Part shown: piece after piece, positions 11,901-22,857 of the stretch | Layout of the letters: each line of letters begins with the position of its first letter | Position numbering within the stretch: position 1 is the first letter of the stretch | Assembly (NCBI GenBank): GCA_019671135.1 | Contig: JAHRHY010000022.1 | Location: 434,001-498,000, forward strand | Length of the DNA: 64,000 nt | Reading direction: 5' to 3' | Source: Linnemannia hyalina | Taxonomy: Eukaryota; Mortierellomycota; Mortierellomycetes; Mortierellales; Mortierellaceae | Translations under genes and position numbers: made by a program | The notes under the pieces: generated by a model | Seen by the model: only the letters and a program-made list of their open reading frames with translations | Told to the model about the DNA's origin: nothing | The model's database searches: none

Positions 11901-13637
11901 TATCCAGCAGCAGGGAGTGTTGAAGGGCGAGGAGATCTCGTCGTTGTTCTTCCGTGTCTGTACTGAGATGAGTGTCGAGAGCTACATCAAGTACAAGGTC
12001 ACCAACACAGCAGCAGCCTACCAGGGCGTCGATGCCTTTGTCAAGCTGATTGTGACCCTTGTCAAGCACTACTCCGATCCTCAAGGCGTCAACCACAGCG
12101 GCGCCAAGGTCACCTACTTGACCACCCTCTTGTCGATCATTGTCCTCGTTCTCGCCCAGGCCCACGAGCAGCGTCGTGGCCAGTTCAACCAGAAGCCATT
12201 CCTCCGTCTCTTCTCCGGTCTCTTAACCGAGATGATGACCTCTTACGAGTCCAGCCCTGCCATGTACTTCCAGATCCTCACCGCCTTCAGGTACGCTGCC
12301 TTTGTCTATTTTATTTGTTGACATCCGTACTTCTGCTGAAATTAATGTCTACATATATTAACGCTTTTTTCGATATGCTTTCAATCCTAATAGCAACACG
12401 TTCCATACGTTGCAGCCATTGGTGTTCCCCGGATTCACATATGGATGGTTGTCGCTGATTTCGCACAGGGCATTCATGCCCAAGCTCTTGTTGGCAGAGA
12501 ACGGCAAGGGATGGGCTTCGTTCCAGAAGCTCCTTGTGTGCCTTCTTCGATTCTTGATCCCCTTCCTGGTCGGAGGCGAAATGCGCGATACCACCCGGGA
12601 GCTCTACAAGGGCACTTTGCGTGTTCTTTTGGTTTTGTTGCACGACTTCCCCGAGTTCCTCTGCGACTACCACTTCAGCTTCTGTGATGTTATCCCTCAC
12701 TCTTGCATCCAACTCCGCAACTTGATCCTGAGCGCCTTCCCCAGAAACATGCGTTTGCCTGATCCCTTCACCCCCAACTTGAAGGTTGACCTGTTGACAG
12801 AGATTCACCAGCCACCCAGAGTCCTCTCGGATTATACCTCCAGCTTGACTGTCACCCTGAAGAGAGACGTCGACACCTACCTCAGAACCCGTGAGCAGGC
12901 TCCCTTCCTGGAGGGCTTGCGTGACATTCTTGCCATGGACCCCTCCAGCCAGGACTTGTACTCTGGCGGATCCAAGTACAATGTGCCCATGATCAACTCT
13001 TTGGTGCTTTATGTGGGAGTAAATGGCATCGCTCAGCTCCATGCCACTTCGAGAACCAACAGCGACGCATCGGCACCTGCCAGCGGCGCAATCGAGAACA
13101 GCACTGAGAACGGAACCGCTCAGGAGGATTCGAGTGCCGTGTCCTCGCCCCAGGGTACCTCGTCGTCGCCTATTGCCCAGACCGCACCCATGGATATCTT
13201 CCAGAGATTGCTGATGGAGCTGGATTCCGAGGGTCGCTACCTCTTCCTGAGCGCGATCGCCAACCAGTTGAGATACCCCAACTCGCACACGCACTACTTC
13301 AGTCGTGTTCTCCTTTACCTCTTCTTCGAGGCCAGCCAGGAGACCATCAAGGAGCAAATCACTCGGTATGTCTTCTTCTATGTTTTCGCACTTATTACGG
13401 CATTATTGTGTTTCCTTTCAGTAACTAACAACGTCTTTCTACTTGTTCCTATTCATTAGTGTGCTGCTGGAGCGTCTGATTGTGAACAGGCCTCATCCTT
13501 GGGGACTTTTGATCACTTTTATTGAGCTGATCAAGAACCCTCGGTATGCGTTCTGGGACCACGCCTTCACTCGCATCGATCCAGATATCGAGAAGTTGTT
13601 TGACTCTGTTTCTCGCTCTGTCAAACGATCCGCCTAA
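5973..13637 (+). CDS. NOT1: NOT1/CNOT1, scaffold of the CCR4-NOT deadenylase
   Basis: Scaffold that holds the CCR4 and CAF1 nucleases and regulatory subunits for cytoplasmic mRNA deadenylation and transcript control. Nine exons: 5973-6146, 6535-6859, 6999-7200, 7336-7687, 7793-8338, 8442-8683, 8790-12290, 12394-13365 and 13460-13637. All phases agree, giving about 2163 residues (yeast Not1 2108, human 2376). Order of domains: N-terminal HEAT region (exons 1-6); CAF1-binding MIF4G at roughly 868-1095 ([31 protein letters not shown]); the CNOT9-binding DUF3819 region at roughly 1150-1260 ([18 protein letters not shown]); and the Not1 C-terminal domain from about 1785 ([20 protein letters not shown], ending [20 protein letters not shown]). 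A Gln/Pro/Ala-rich linker precedes the MIF4G. The start is the first in-frame ATG of exon 1; the N-terminal exons are the least certain part. Confidence 0.95.
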
Positions 13638-14209
13638 GGGCCCTTCTTTTTTCCTTTTCTTTTTCTACAAACACCTAATGTTTTTTTCTCTTTGTTTTCT
13701 TTTCTGCTTCACCATTTTTCATTACTACACGCTGCACGCACAAGCACGCACACCGGCGTGAAGATGCAGCACTCACGTACATACACTTTTTTTTTTCTAA
13801 CTCTTTTCTTTTTTGCTCATTATTATTTTGTCAACTTTTTTCACTTTTTTTCTTCCCTTGCGGATTGGGGAAGAAAAGCAAAAATGTTACGAACTTGTAC
13901 CATACATGGAAAAAAAATCTTTGCTGGGGAGTCAGGGGCGCTTTTGGGGGGGAGAGGCGTGGGTTTATTTTTCGTTTGTTTGTTCTTGTATGCTTTTCTG
14001 GGTCTTTTTTTTTTTGTCTTTTTTCAGTTTGTTAATAAACCTCTAAAAATTATAAAATCCACATATAGCCTGTGCGCTTTGGTATTTTTGCTTGGCGTTG
14101 ATGTTGTTACAGTAACATGGATGTGGGTGTTGTTTTTAATATGCTTTTTTTTTTTTTTTATCTTTTTGTTCAAGTATCTAACAAAACTACAAGGGTGGGC
14201 CACAAATGC
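13638..14209. other. NOT1 3' region, T-rich
   Basis: Strongly T-rich DNA with many T6-T12 runs between the NOT1 stop and the stop of the convergent low-complexity gene. It looks like two facing 3' UTRs; no gene content seen. Confidence 0.5.
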
Positions 14210-16156
14210 TCACTTGGCGCCGGTGCGGTAGAGAACGTCGCTGAGGGTGGACTGTGCGGTCAAGAAGGCACGTTGAGCGGTCGTCTGTGATTGGGCCACG
14301 AAGGAGTGCAGCTGGAACTGGACTTGTGAGCGTGCCCAGCCTGCCATTGTTGCGGCCGATGCCGAGGCTGCCGCTGCTGCGGTTGCGGCGGCAGAGGCGG
14401 CAGAGGTGGTGGTGGTGGTGGACGATCCGCCGGCGCCGCCACGGGGGGCGGTGGCACAAGCGGCGATGGGTGCGACGGTTGTTTTTGTGGTTGTTGTTGG
14501 CGTGGTGGTAGGGGAGAGGGTGGTTATGGTACAGGTCGTTGGGGAGAGTGGGGAGTGTGCAGATGCTACTGCTGATGATGATGATGATGATGATGCTGCT
14601 GTTGGAGAAATGACTGACGTGGTGATAGGTGCGGCGGCGATGGCAGAAGCGGTGGCGGCCAGGGTGTCGAGACGGTGATAAATCTTCTTGGTACGGACCA
14701 ATTTCGGGACGACAAAGGATTCTTCTTCCTCCTGGATCTTGTCGAGGAAGATCTTGTCGTCCTTGATGAGGTTGTCGGGTTCTGTCTCGGAGAGGGGATC
14801 AACAAATGTGCGGCGCCGATTGGGCTCGAGGGTTTGGTGCTGGTGCTGAGACAGGTGCTGGGGCATTGGTGTCGTGGCGGTGGTGGTGGAGGGCGCTGGG
14901 TATAATGGCGTCAATGCCGTGGTAGAGAAGCGCGGTCGACCGTTACCGTTACCAGAGGAGGAAGAGGAGGAGGAGGAGGTACACCCTTCGCCGTCCGAGT
15001 TTGCGGCGGAGAGACAGTTGGGTGTCGAGCATGTCGATGATGCGAGAGAGCGTTGGCTCTGTTGCTGGAGAAGGAGAAGTTGCCTTTGTTGCTTCTCGGC
15101 GAGGAGGAGGTCAGAAAGGAGAGATTGACGGCGTTCCATGCCTGCGTTTTGGGGAAGTGGCGGCAAATGACTGTGTCTTCCTGTTGAGTTTCCATATTTG
15201 GGAGTAGGGGTGAGAATGGTTGGCTTCTGCCGAGGCTGGGAACTGGAGATGACGGCGATGGAAGGCTTCTTCTTTCCAAAGAACAACGGTCCATCCTCTT
15301 CGTCCTCGTCATCATCCTCCTCCTCTTCCTCATGATCGTACTCATCATACTCGTCATACTCCTCGTATTCCTCCTGGTCGTCATTGACGGTAGGCAAAAA
15401 GACGGGCAGGCGGGAGGCAGTACTTGTGCGGACCAGAGGTGCATCTGCTGACTTGATCAATGAAGGATGGCGGTATGCAGAGGCCTCCTTTTCCTGCTCC
15501 TGCTCCTGCTGTTGCTCGTAATCGCTCTCGTCATCATCGCTGTCCTCACAGAAAAAGAACTTTGCCCGCTTGACAACAAGGGGTGCCTGCTGCTGCTGAG
15601 GTGGTGCAGGCGACGATGACTCTACGTTGGTGACAATAGCATCACCCTCTGGGACGGAGGCAGTCAAGGGAGACCGAGACCGGGACCAGGACCGTGCCAC
15701 AAGAAGGCGTCGAGCATGTTCGTTTGCGTGTGAACGACCCGTGCGACTACTACCACTGGCGAGTGATATTGTAGAGGTGGAAGGCGAAGGTACCTTGGAA
15801 GTGAAGGGGGCTTTGCTGCAATTGGCGAGAGATAACGAGACACTTGTCTTGGATGTCAAAATCGCTGTCTTCTTATCGCCGCTGCTGTGCATGCGGAAGG
15901 GTTCCGTATCAGAAGCGGATGCGGACGATGACGAGGGAGGCGTCGTGCCCATAATATCCTTCATCCCCATCGTCGTGGCTGTTGCTGGGTGAAAAATGGT
16001 AGTGGCAGTGTCGGGGAAGAGACGCATAGACTGGGTGGAAGAGTCGGAGGCGTCATCAGACAAACAGCCTGCCGCAACCGTTGTCTTATGGCTATGGCTG
16101 TGGTGGTGGAGGTCTTGGAGACGAGGCATGCTGAGTGAATGCCAGTAGTCTGTCAT
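14210..16156 (-). CDS. Hypothetical low-complexity protein (long Ser/Thr/His/acidic ORF)
   Basis: A 648-residue open frame beginning MTDYWHSLSMPRLQDLHHH. I do not recognise the family. It contains Ser/Thr-rich stretches, poly-Gln, an acidic D/E/Y-rich block (about 265-290) and Ala-rich runs. Two more ordered segments stand out: RRRTFVDPLSETEPDNLIKD with the following KLVRTKKIYHRLDTLA, and the last 45 residues (WARSQVQFQLHSFVAQSQ...LSDVLYRTGAK), which look helical and amphipathic. The frame stays open upstream of the ATG to about 16530 without another ATG. A usable 3' splice site at 16271-16270 would join it in frame to the upstream Ser-rich exon at 18571-19228, so this ATG may be internal. 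Length, codon periodicity and ordered segments argue it is coding; the function is unknown. Confidence 0.6.
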   Translation of the reverse strand: MTDYWHSLSMPRLQDLHHHSHSHKTTVAAGCLSDDASDSSTQSMRLFPDTATTIFHPATATTMGMKDIMGTTPPSSSSASASDTEPFRMHSSGDKKTAILTSKTSVSLSLANCSKAPFTSKVPSPSTSTISLASGSSRTGRSHANEHARRLLVARSWSRSRSPLTASVPEGDAIVTNVESSSPAPPQQQQAPLVVKRAKFFFCEDSDDDESDYEQQQEQEQEKEASAYRHPSLIKSADAPLVRTSTASRLPVFLPTVNDDQEEYEEYDEYDEYDHEEEEEDDDEDEEDGPLFFGKKKPSIAVISSSQPRQKPTILTPTPKYGNSTGRHSHLPPLPQNAGMERRQSLLSDLLLAEKQQRQLLLLQQQSQRSLASSTCSTPNCLSAANSDGEGCTSSSSSSSSGNGNGRPRFSTTALTPLYPAPSTTTATTPMPQHLSQHQHQTLEPNRRRTFVDPLSETEPDNLIKDDKIFLDKIQEEEESFVVPKLVRTKKIYHRLDTLAATASAIAAAPITTSVISPTAASSSSSSSAVASAHSPLSPTTCTITTLSPTTTPTTTTKTTVAPIAACATAPRGGAGGSSTTTTTSAASAAATAAAAASASAATMAGWARSQVQFQLHSFVAQSQTTAQRAFLTAQSTLSDVLYRTGAK

Positions 16157-16269
16157 GGTTTCGAGAGGCGTCTTCTTCTGTTGTTGCTGTTGCTGAGAGG
16201 GAGTGGTGGCGAAAGAGGAGGGAGAGGGAGTGGTGGTCTCTGCGATGGTCTGTTTGACACGGGAATAGG

Positions 16270-17010
16270 CTATTGGTGTGATGATGATGGTGTGGGTGGG
16301 TTTGAGATAGTAGATATGGGCAAAGGCGGTTGATTGTGGTTGTCGATATTGTCGTTGATTGCGATAGTGGTGAAGGTGTTGGTAGGGGTTGATGGTGAGG
16401 GCATTGTTTTGGTTCGTTAGTTGTTGGGAGGAGAGGGATGTGCAGAAAAGGTGAGGAGTGGAGAGGGGGGGTTGAAGGGAAAGGAAGAAGACGAAGAAGG
16501 ATGAAGGAAGGTGAGAAAAAAAGAAAGAAGATAACGATTAATATATTTGGTTCAAAGAGCGAAATACCATACGGGCTTGGTTCTTTATCTTTCTCTTCGT
16601 CCTCCTCCTCCTTTTGCTGGTTGCTGTTCTGGTCGTTTCCGATTGCATTGTGCACCATTGCAAAATGAAATTTGGGGAAGAGGGGGCCGGAATTGAAGGC
16701 GAGCAGAAAAGTAGAGCAAGTGCAAGAAGCAGGAGGAAGAGGAGGAGCGCAAACACGGCCAATGCAGCCAATCAATCCACACCCCATCCCTAAGGATGGA
16801 GAAGGAGGGGGTCTGGGCTTTTGGGTATTGGTATTTTTGGTTTTGCTTCTTACCTTTCCAAAGAACGCTACTCGGGTCTGGGATATCATGAAAAGAGAGA
16901 GAGAGAGAGAGAGGTGCCGGCAAGGGAAGGATAAGATTGAAGGAAAAGAAAGAAAAAATAAGCGCGCGAAGAAACGGAGGTCGGAGGTCGGAGGTAGAAT
17001 TTGAAGATGA

Positions 17011-17051
<41 letters not shown>

Positions 17052-18570
17052 AAAAATTGAGGTCGAAGAGAGAGGTGTGGATCAGAATAGGAGGAAGATG
17101 AGTTGATAATAATATTGGACAACAGAGGAGGGATGTGGAAGAAGGAGGGGATGGGTTGTTGGAAATGAATGATGAGAGAGCAGTGCGCGAAAAAAAAGAA
17201 AGGACGTAAAGGAAAGAAGGACAATGGGTTAGTGATAGTTTATCCAAATGTCAGACTTAGTGCACTGCAAACGGTATTCATAGACATGGATAGATAATTG
17301 TCCCAATGGTCAATGGATGGCAATTGTCAAGCAAAATGAGCATCAGTAACAACTGCATGAGCATGAGCATATATGAGGGGAAACGTTGGTATCGTGCTTG
17401 ATCGCTGTTGGCTGGTCATTGCGCCTTTTTCTTTTTTTTTCATGTTCACACACCCAACACACACCCCTTTTTAGTAGTTTTTGCGGAGTTATCTCTTCTT
17501 TGCAACTGCATGCCCTCACCCCCGCTCCCTCCGTCGCCGCTCCTTTCGTTCGTTTGTTCATCGGGTATTGGAAAACGAACAGGGCCGACACATTCACGCC
17601 TATTCAAGCCCGAGGGAGGGTCGAATTGTCTAGAGAGAGCATTGACCGAGGACCAAAGGAATGATTGAAGGAGAGACAGAGAGAAGGTGCAAAGAGCGGA
17701 AAGAGACGGTCGGGCCATCACGATAAGTATCACCCCCTCTCGGATGTCAAGCTAGACAGTCCTGTGTATGCAGGGGAGGGATTGGAGACAGAAAGACGAG
17801 AAACAAGAGTGGAGAGGGGGAGATGACAAAGGCCTAATCAAGTGAATGTTGCCTTGTGTTTGCTATTTCTCTATTTGGCCTGCGTGTTGGAGTTGATCCT
17901 TTTTTTTCCCTTGTGAGTGTACATGTAGGCTTGTTGGTGCGTGCCAAAGCGACTGAGAGTGTGTGACCATGTGTTTATAAACAAATAGTGAAATTGGAGG
18001 ACATTGGGCAATGCATTCATGTACTCTTGTGTTTGTTCAAAGTGTGCAAATGTATTATAGTGGAGCAATAAGCATGGTGTTTGGGGACTGAACAATTGAC
18101 AACAGGGCCAATAACACAGGGATGGTGGTTGTTGCCATTTCGCGACGAGAATTGGTGCGATAGGGACAAACGAAGGGCGGAGTCGGGGAACGGACTGATT
18201 GTTTAAGGTAAGGCAGACAGGACAGGAATTGATTATCGGAATGAGGAGGATGAGGACGGAGGGGATATGGTATGGATATAGCCTTTTGGACCATGGTTGC
18301 CATGGATATGGTGAGGATGGATAGGGAATGATGTGCTTGCGCGTGTTTGTGCTTGTATGTTTGTACGGGTATATCGTGTTATTAAAGAGACACAACTGAG
18401 CAAACAAAGAGTGATGGCGTGTGCACTCTCACTGGGGAGGGAGAGCTATGTTGCTCTGCTAGATTGCTTGTTTGTTTGTGTCTGTCAAAGTATCCAAAAA
18501 GTAGATGGAGGGGGGGATGGATATGAAAGAAAAAGTGCTCTCGGGGAGATGTGTAAAATGAAATTATTAC
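16270..18570. other. Long intron or intergenic spacer with purine-rich tracts
   Basis: About 2.3 kb between two minus-strand low-complexity coding blocks. On the plus strand it is dominated by GA-rich sequence (pyrimidine-rich on the minus strand), including a GAAA tetranucleotide array. Frames here are short and lack recognisable content. It is either a very long intron or the promoter of the 14-16 kb gene. Confidence 0.4.
17014..17046 (+). repeat. (GAAA)n microsatellite
   Basis: About eight uninterrupted GAAA units, preceded at 16899-16914 by a (GA)n run. Simple-sequence tract within the spacer. Confidence 0.9.
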
Positions 18571-18663
18571 CTGTAGAATGGTAGTAGGAGCAATGGCTGC
18601 TGGAGTTGTTGTTCTGCAGGGTGTGCAATCTGGATGTTGATTGGGAGTGGAGGTGAGTTGTCG

Positions 18664-18695
<32 letters not shown>

Positions 18696-19228
18696 GATGA
18701 AGGAGTGGAGAGAGACGAGAGGTTGGTGGTGAGGGATGTTGTGCGGACGAGTTTAGGAGAAGGAGAAGAAGAAGAAGGGGTTGAAGAAGGGTTGGACAGG
18801 GGTGAAGAAGATGAAGAAGATAAAGTGCTGTTGATAATGTCATGGTCGGTGGTGGCTGAAGACAACGATGTCTTGCTCAATCGAACGCTTGCTGATAAGC
18901 CCGTTTCCACTGTCCTTGATAGGTTATTATTATTATTGTTATTGTTGCTGTCCACAGACCAGGAAGATGAGGATGAGGATGAGACAGGGGTCGGAAATGC
19001 TCCAGTTGTTCCGGACTGGGAGGGGTTCTTGAGAAGAGAAGACGAGACGGCTGTTTGTCGCAACGCCGATAAAGAGGAGGATGATGACGATGTTATCGTC
19101 GCTGTCGTTGTCGGCGTTATTGTTGCAGAAGAGGAGGACCGTGATCGAGTTGCAGGAGAGGCGGCAAGGCGTGATTTGGAGTGGGGACGGAAAGAAGGTG
19201 GCTGCAGTGCCAATGATAACGATGCCAT
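18571..19228 (-). CDS. Hypothetical Ser/Thr-rich exon, first exon of a low-complexity gene
   Basis: Open frame from ATG 19228 starting MASLSLALQPPSFRPHSKSR and dominated by Ser, Thr and Asn. It includes an eight-Asn run and a thirteen-Thr run; the latter is encoded by a long (TTG)n/(ACA)n microsatellite at 18663-18696. It ends at a good donor (CAG|GTAATA) at 18570, in phase 1; beyond it the frame soon degenerates, so this is probably an exon rather than a whole gene. Candidate continuation is the 14210-16269 block, because phase 1 matches the acceptor there and both blocks share the motif KLVRT. The joined product would be about 905 residues. No function assigned; a short independent gene is the alternative. 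Confidence 0.42.
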
Positions 19229-22116
19229 CGGATTATATCTGTGATGATGATTGCTTGCTTGTTGTGGAGGAAAAGATAAAGTCTCGGTGTTGGTGGTAAT
19301 GTCCGAGAGAGGCGAAGGGAGGGTATGAATGAGCGAGTGGATGCGAGGTAGTGAGTGAATGTAAAAGTTGTGGAGATGTGTGGATGAGAGAAGTGAGCGA
19401 GGGATGGGTGCGGAGATGTTGAATGTTGCGGGGGAGAGGAGATCAAAGACAAAGAAAAGAGAGGAAAGAAAAGAGTGGAGGAGTGAGACAAAGAGAGGAG
19501 GAACGGTACAAAATGTCCGTTGTGGCCGGGCACAGATTAAATGTCTGTCCTTGTTTCTATCCCTTCTATATCGCACAAACAAAAAAGGGTTTTTTTGGTC
19601 TTCTGTTCCCCCCATCACTTTCCCATGCTCCGCCATCGCAAAGCACACATACACACAAAATCCATGCGGATCGCTGGGGCGGGCTGTAAGATTTCTTTTG
19701 GGGCGATTTTTTTCTTTTTTTTCCTTTTTTCGATTGTTGTGGGGATGTAAACTCTCTTCTCTCGCAATCGAACTCTCTTTCTGCTTCTCTCGTCGCATTG
19801 TTTTCTTCTTTGGCGTGAAAGCTACTATCAGCCCGACCGAGACGTACTCGCTGGCTTCCCCCCCATTCTCCTTTACACGGCGTGCGACCTTATCTTTCTT
19901 CCTCTTCTCCTTTTGTTGTTGTTGTGATTTTCCAGTGGCCCCTTTCTTGCACCCCTCGGCCTCGGTACATACACAAAACATCGAAAAAGAGTCTCTCGCA
20001 AACCCCGCTCATTTTCCATACCCCCTTCTACTCCCCATGACCAAAACATACATCAAAACAATAACATCAATTGCAACCGATGGTTTTGCATCAACAAAAA
20101 CGGCCAAAAAAAAACGATCTACTCTCACTTTCAAGACTTTTTGACCTCTCTTCTTCGCGCTTTTTCAATTGTTGGGACGACGCACCATGAAAAAAAAGAT
20201 AAAAAGTATGGGAAAAATAGCCAATTGAACGTGGCATTCTTGCATTATGCACGTACAAAAAAAAAACCAAAAGGCGGTTGATGCGCGCGCGCGTCCAAAA
20301 CGCGCCAACGACAAACGCTGACAGTGCATTGTTCACCATGTTAAAAAAAAGGGGGGGAGACCCTGATCCACTTTGCCTGATAATGGCCCGCATCCCCTCG
20401 CATCATTTTGCATATCTTAAGCGAGTGTAGGGCAAGAGCGAGAGATTGAAGAAAAAAAAAAAAAAAAAAAAACCGTAGCACTACAAGGCCTCTCCTTCCT
20501 TCTCTCTCCCACTCACTCTCTTGTATCCCTCCCCACTATCTCTTCTCACTTTGCTAACCCTCCGACAGTTGTTTTTGAAAGAGCGTCAAGACGGGGCTCA
20601 CCGCAAACAACAAATAAAAGGGGGTGTGACCACGAGACTAGGAAGAGCCCAGACCGGGCGGGGATAGTAGCTGGATGCCGCAAGCTCCGCACCCTACGTC
20701 AATCCCGCAATGACATACCTTAGTCTACCTCCATACGACACGACACGATTCGACCCTGTGGTCTCTTCTCTTGGACACTCGTCCAAAGTCAGCCGGACTT
20801 TTCGTTACCTTCATCACTTGACCTACGGGCAATGCTAGAATCACCGTTGGACATGAAAACTACGTGGACGCGCGCTATGCTATCAGGGAGTCAATAGTCG
20901 TTGTCGCCCTCTCAATTTTTTATTCTCTTGGGGAGAGGGAGGGATGTTTCTTGCTTCGCTACTATTTTCCTAATCGCAACATCAATGAGCTGTATCCGTG
21001 CATCCATGTGAACCCCCCGGCCGTGTGTCCGTGTGTTCAGACGTCCAAAATGTCTCTCAGGTCCATCTTTCATCCGGGTCCATCCAACCAGCCCTTTCAA
21101 CCAGACAGACATGGCCTGAAAGTGTAAAAATAAAAACTGGGGCAAACCCGAATTTTCTTCCTCATCTATTCTCCCCACCTTCCTCCTCCAGTAGGCCCAA
21201 GAGAAATTCCTGTTTCTCATACAAATGCGCGGTGATGTCTACGCGTTCTGAGCATTTACACGAGAATAGAAAAAGAAAAGGGAGAATAGGGTAGAGAGCA
21301 ATTGAAAAAAGACGTGCATTAGCCCACTTCGGGTAGACACCAATTAGGAAGAAATAAAAAAAAAACGATAATAAAATAATAACAGAGGATGGGGAAGCGG
21401 CCATGGATCCCCCAAATATTTTTTTCTTACGGGCGTGTGCATATTTTATCGTCGTGTAACGTTCGGATGCACATCAGATAACCACACACATTAACATAGA
21501 ACATCAACGTGTGCGTCGGGTGCAAGCAAAACAAAACAAGACATACAAATCTGTGAAGGGAGCGAAAGAAGGGGAAAAAGAAAGGGAGGAGCCAGATATG
21601 TCGCTCGCTTTAAGGGGGAGTTTTTTTTTACTGTCTCGACTCACATCCCTAGCGAAGATACAGGACAGAAAAGAAAGAGCTTATCGAGTTTGTTTTTGTT
21701 TTCTCTCGACTCGACACTCGAAGAACGACAGGCATACAGAGAGAACCTTCTAGGGAGTCTTGGCCGAATCAAAAGAATGCTAAGCCCCAGCAGCAGAGCA
21801 CGTGACCTCTGAATGACCATCGACTTCTAGGCCCGTCACTTTTTTTTTTCTCGTAGAAAGAGCCGTAGAAGCTGAAGAACATCATGACAGGACGCAAAGA
21901 AGGCAGCTGACATGCAACGGAATGTTTCTTCGGTATATTTGTTTTATTCAATATGCTATTGTACAATGACGATTTGATAGAGGGATATAATAATGCGTGT
22001 AAAAGAGGGAGGAGTAAGGGTAAGAAAGGGGAGAAGAGAGAGAGAGAAGCGAATGAGCTCGTGTCTGAAATGGATAGGGTAAAGGGCACTTCCTTTTTTG
22101 TCTTCCACCAGAAAAT
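19229..22116. other. Gene-poor spacer with homopolymer tract
   Basis: About 2.9 kb without a supportable gene. It has pyrimidine-rich stretches (19.4-20.1 kb, 20.5 kb) and a 21-base A run at 20452-20472. The part next to 19228 is probably the promoter of the minus-strand Ser-rich gene; the part next to 22117 is the calcipressin 3' region. The short frames show no family motifs. Confidence 0.45.
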
Positions 22117-22857
22117 CTAGCAGACGGTAGACTGAACACCCCAGTCCTGGATAGTGATAAAGGGCTGCTCTTCCAGGGACTCCTTGGAGGGCGAGAAGGC
22201 CAAACGGGTAGGAGTCGAGGGGTACAAGTGACCGGGGGAGACGGGCGAACGAGGGTGTCCTGACAACAGAGACGATGCAGAGGTGGAGCGGACAAAGGTA
22301 TCAATACGGAGTTTCTTAATCTGCTGCTGCAAGTCCTTTGCTGTTGTGGTAGGAGTGGCGGGGGAAGTGGGCTCTGTGGGTGTGGATTCGATGATGGGAC
22401 CGTCGAGGGCCAGGTTCAGATCCTCAATCTCGGCCATCTCATCTTCAGACTCGTCCGAGTGGCCCAATGGGGGGGAACCAGGGGGGGAGACCATGCCGGT
22501 AGATGCGTCGGTAGTGTCCTCGTCGGAAGGCATCTGGAGGTAGTACTTCTTGGGATCGATGGTCAACTCGGTATGCTGACCAAAGTAAACCCTCAATACC
22601 GTTCCATCCTCCAGGATCGTCGAGTTGCTATGAAGGGCAAGGCGGGCGGACTGGGAGTGATCGATGGAGTGGTAGACGACAAAGATGCGGTGGAAGGATT
22701 TGATGGGGGAGTAGAAGCAGACTTTTCCAAAGGATTCGGCTTGGGTGCGGAGGGTGGCAAGGGTTGAAGGGGAGAAGTGGTGGGATTCGAGGTTTGTGAG
22801 GATGAGAGTGTTTGTGGGGGTTGCTGCTTGGGCGGTGGTGGTGGTTGTGTTGACCAT
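22117..22857 (-). CDS. RCN1: Calcipressin (RCAN/Rcn1), calcineurin regulator
   Basis: Regulator of the Ca2+/calmodulin-dependent phosphatase calcineurin. Single exon, 246 residues. Residues about 15-100 form the RRM-like fold of the family (TNTLILTNLE at strand 1; GTVLRVYFGQHTEL at the last strand). MVSPPGSPPLGH at 122-133 is the signature SPxxSPP box (FLISPPxSPP in animals), the conserved phospho-site segment. PFITIQ at 232-237 matches the calcineurin docking consensus PxIxIT, and LQMP at 107-110 lies where an LxVP-like site would be. The C-terminus (GVQSTVC) follows the docking motif directly. The length is normal for fungal calcipressins. The upstream region has GTGTGA repeats. Start at the only suitable ATG. 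Confidence 0.9.
   Translation of the reverse strand: MVNTTTTTAQAATPTNTLILTNLESHHFSPSTLATLRTQAESFGKVCFYSPIKSFHRIFVVYHSIDHSQSARLALHSNSTILEDGTVLRVYFGQHTELTIDPKKYYLQMPSDEDTTDASTGMVSPPGSPPLGHSDESEDEMAEIEDLNLALDGPIIESTPTEPTSPATPTTTAKDLQQQIKKLRIDTFVRSTSASSLLSGHPRSPVSPGHLYPSTPTRLAFSPSKESLEEQPFITIQDWGVQSTVC

Noticed and set aside
17871..18407. 178-codon minus-strand frame as an internal exon of the low-complexity gene
   Set aside because: No acceptor/donor pair in matching phase found and composition unlike the flanking blocks.
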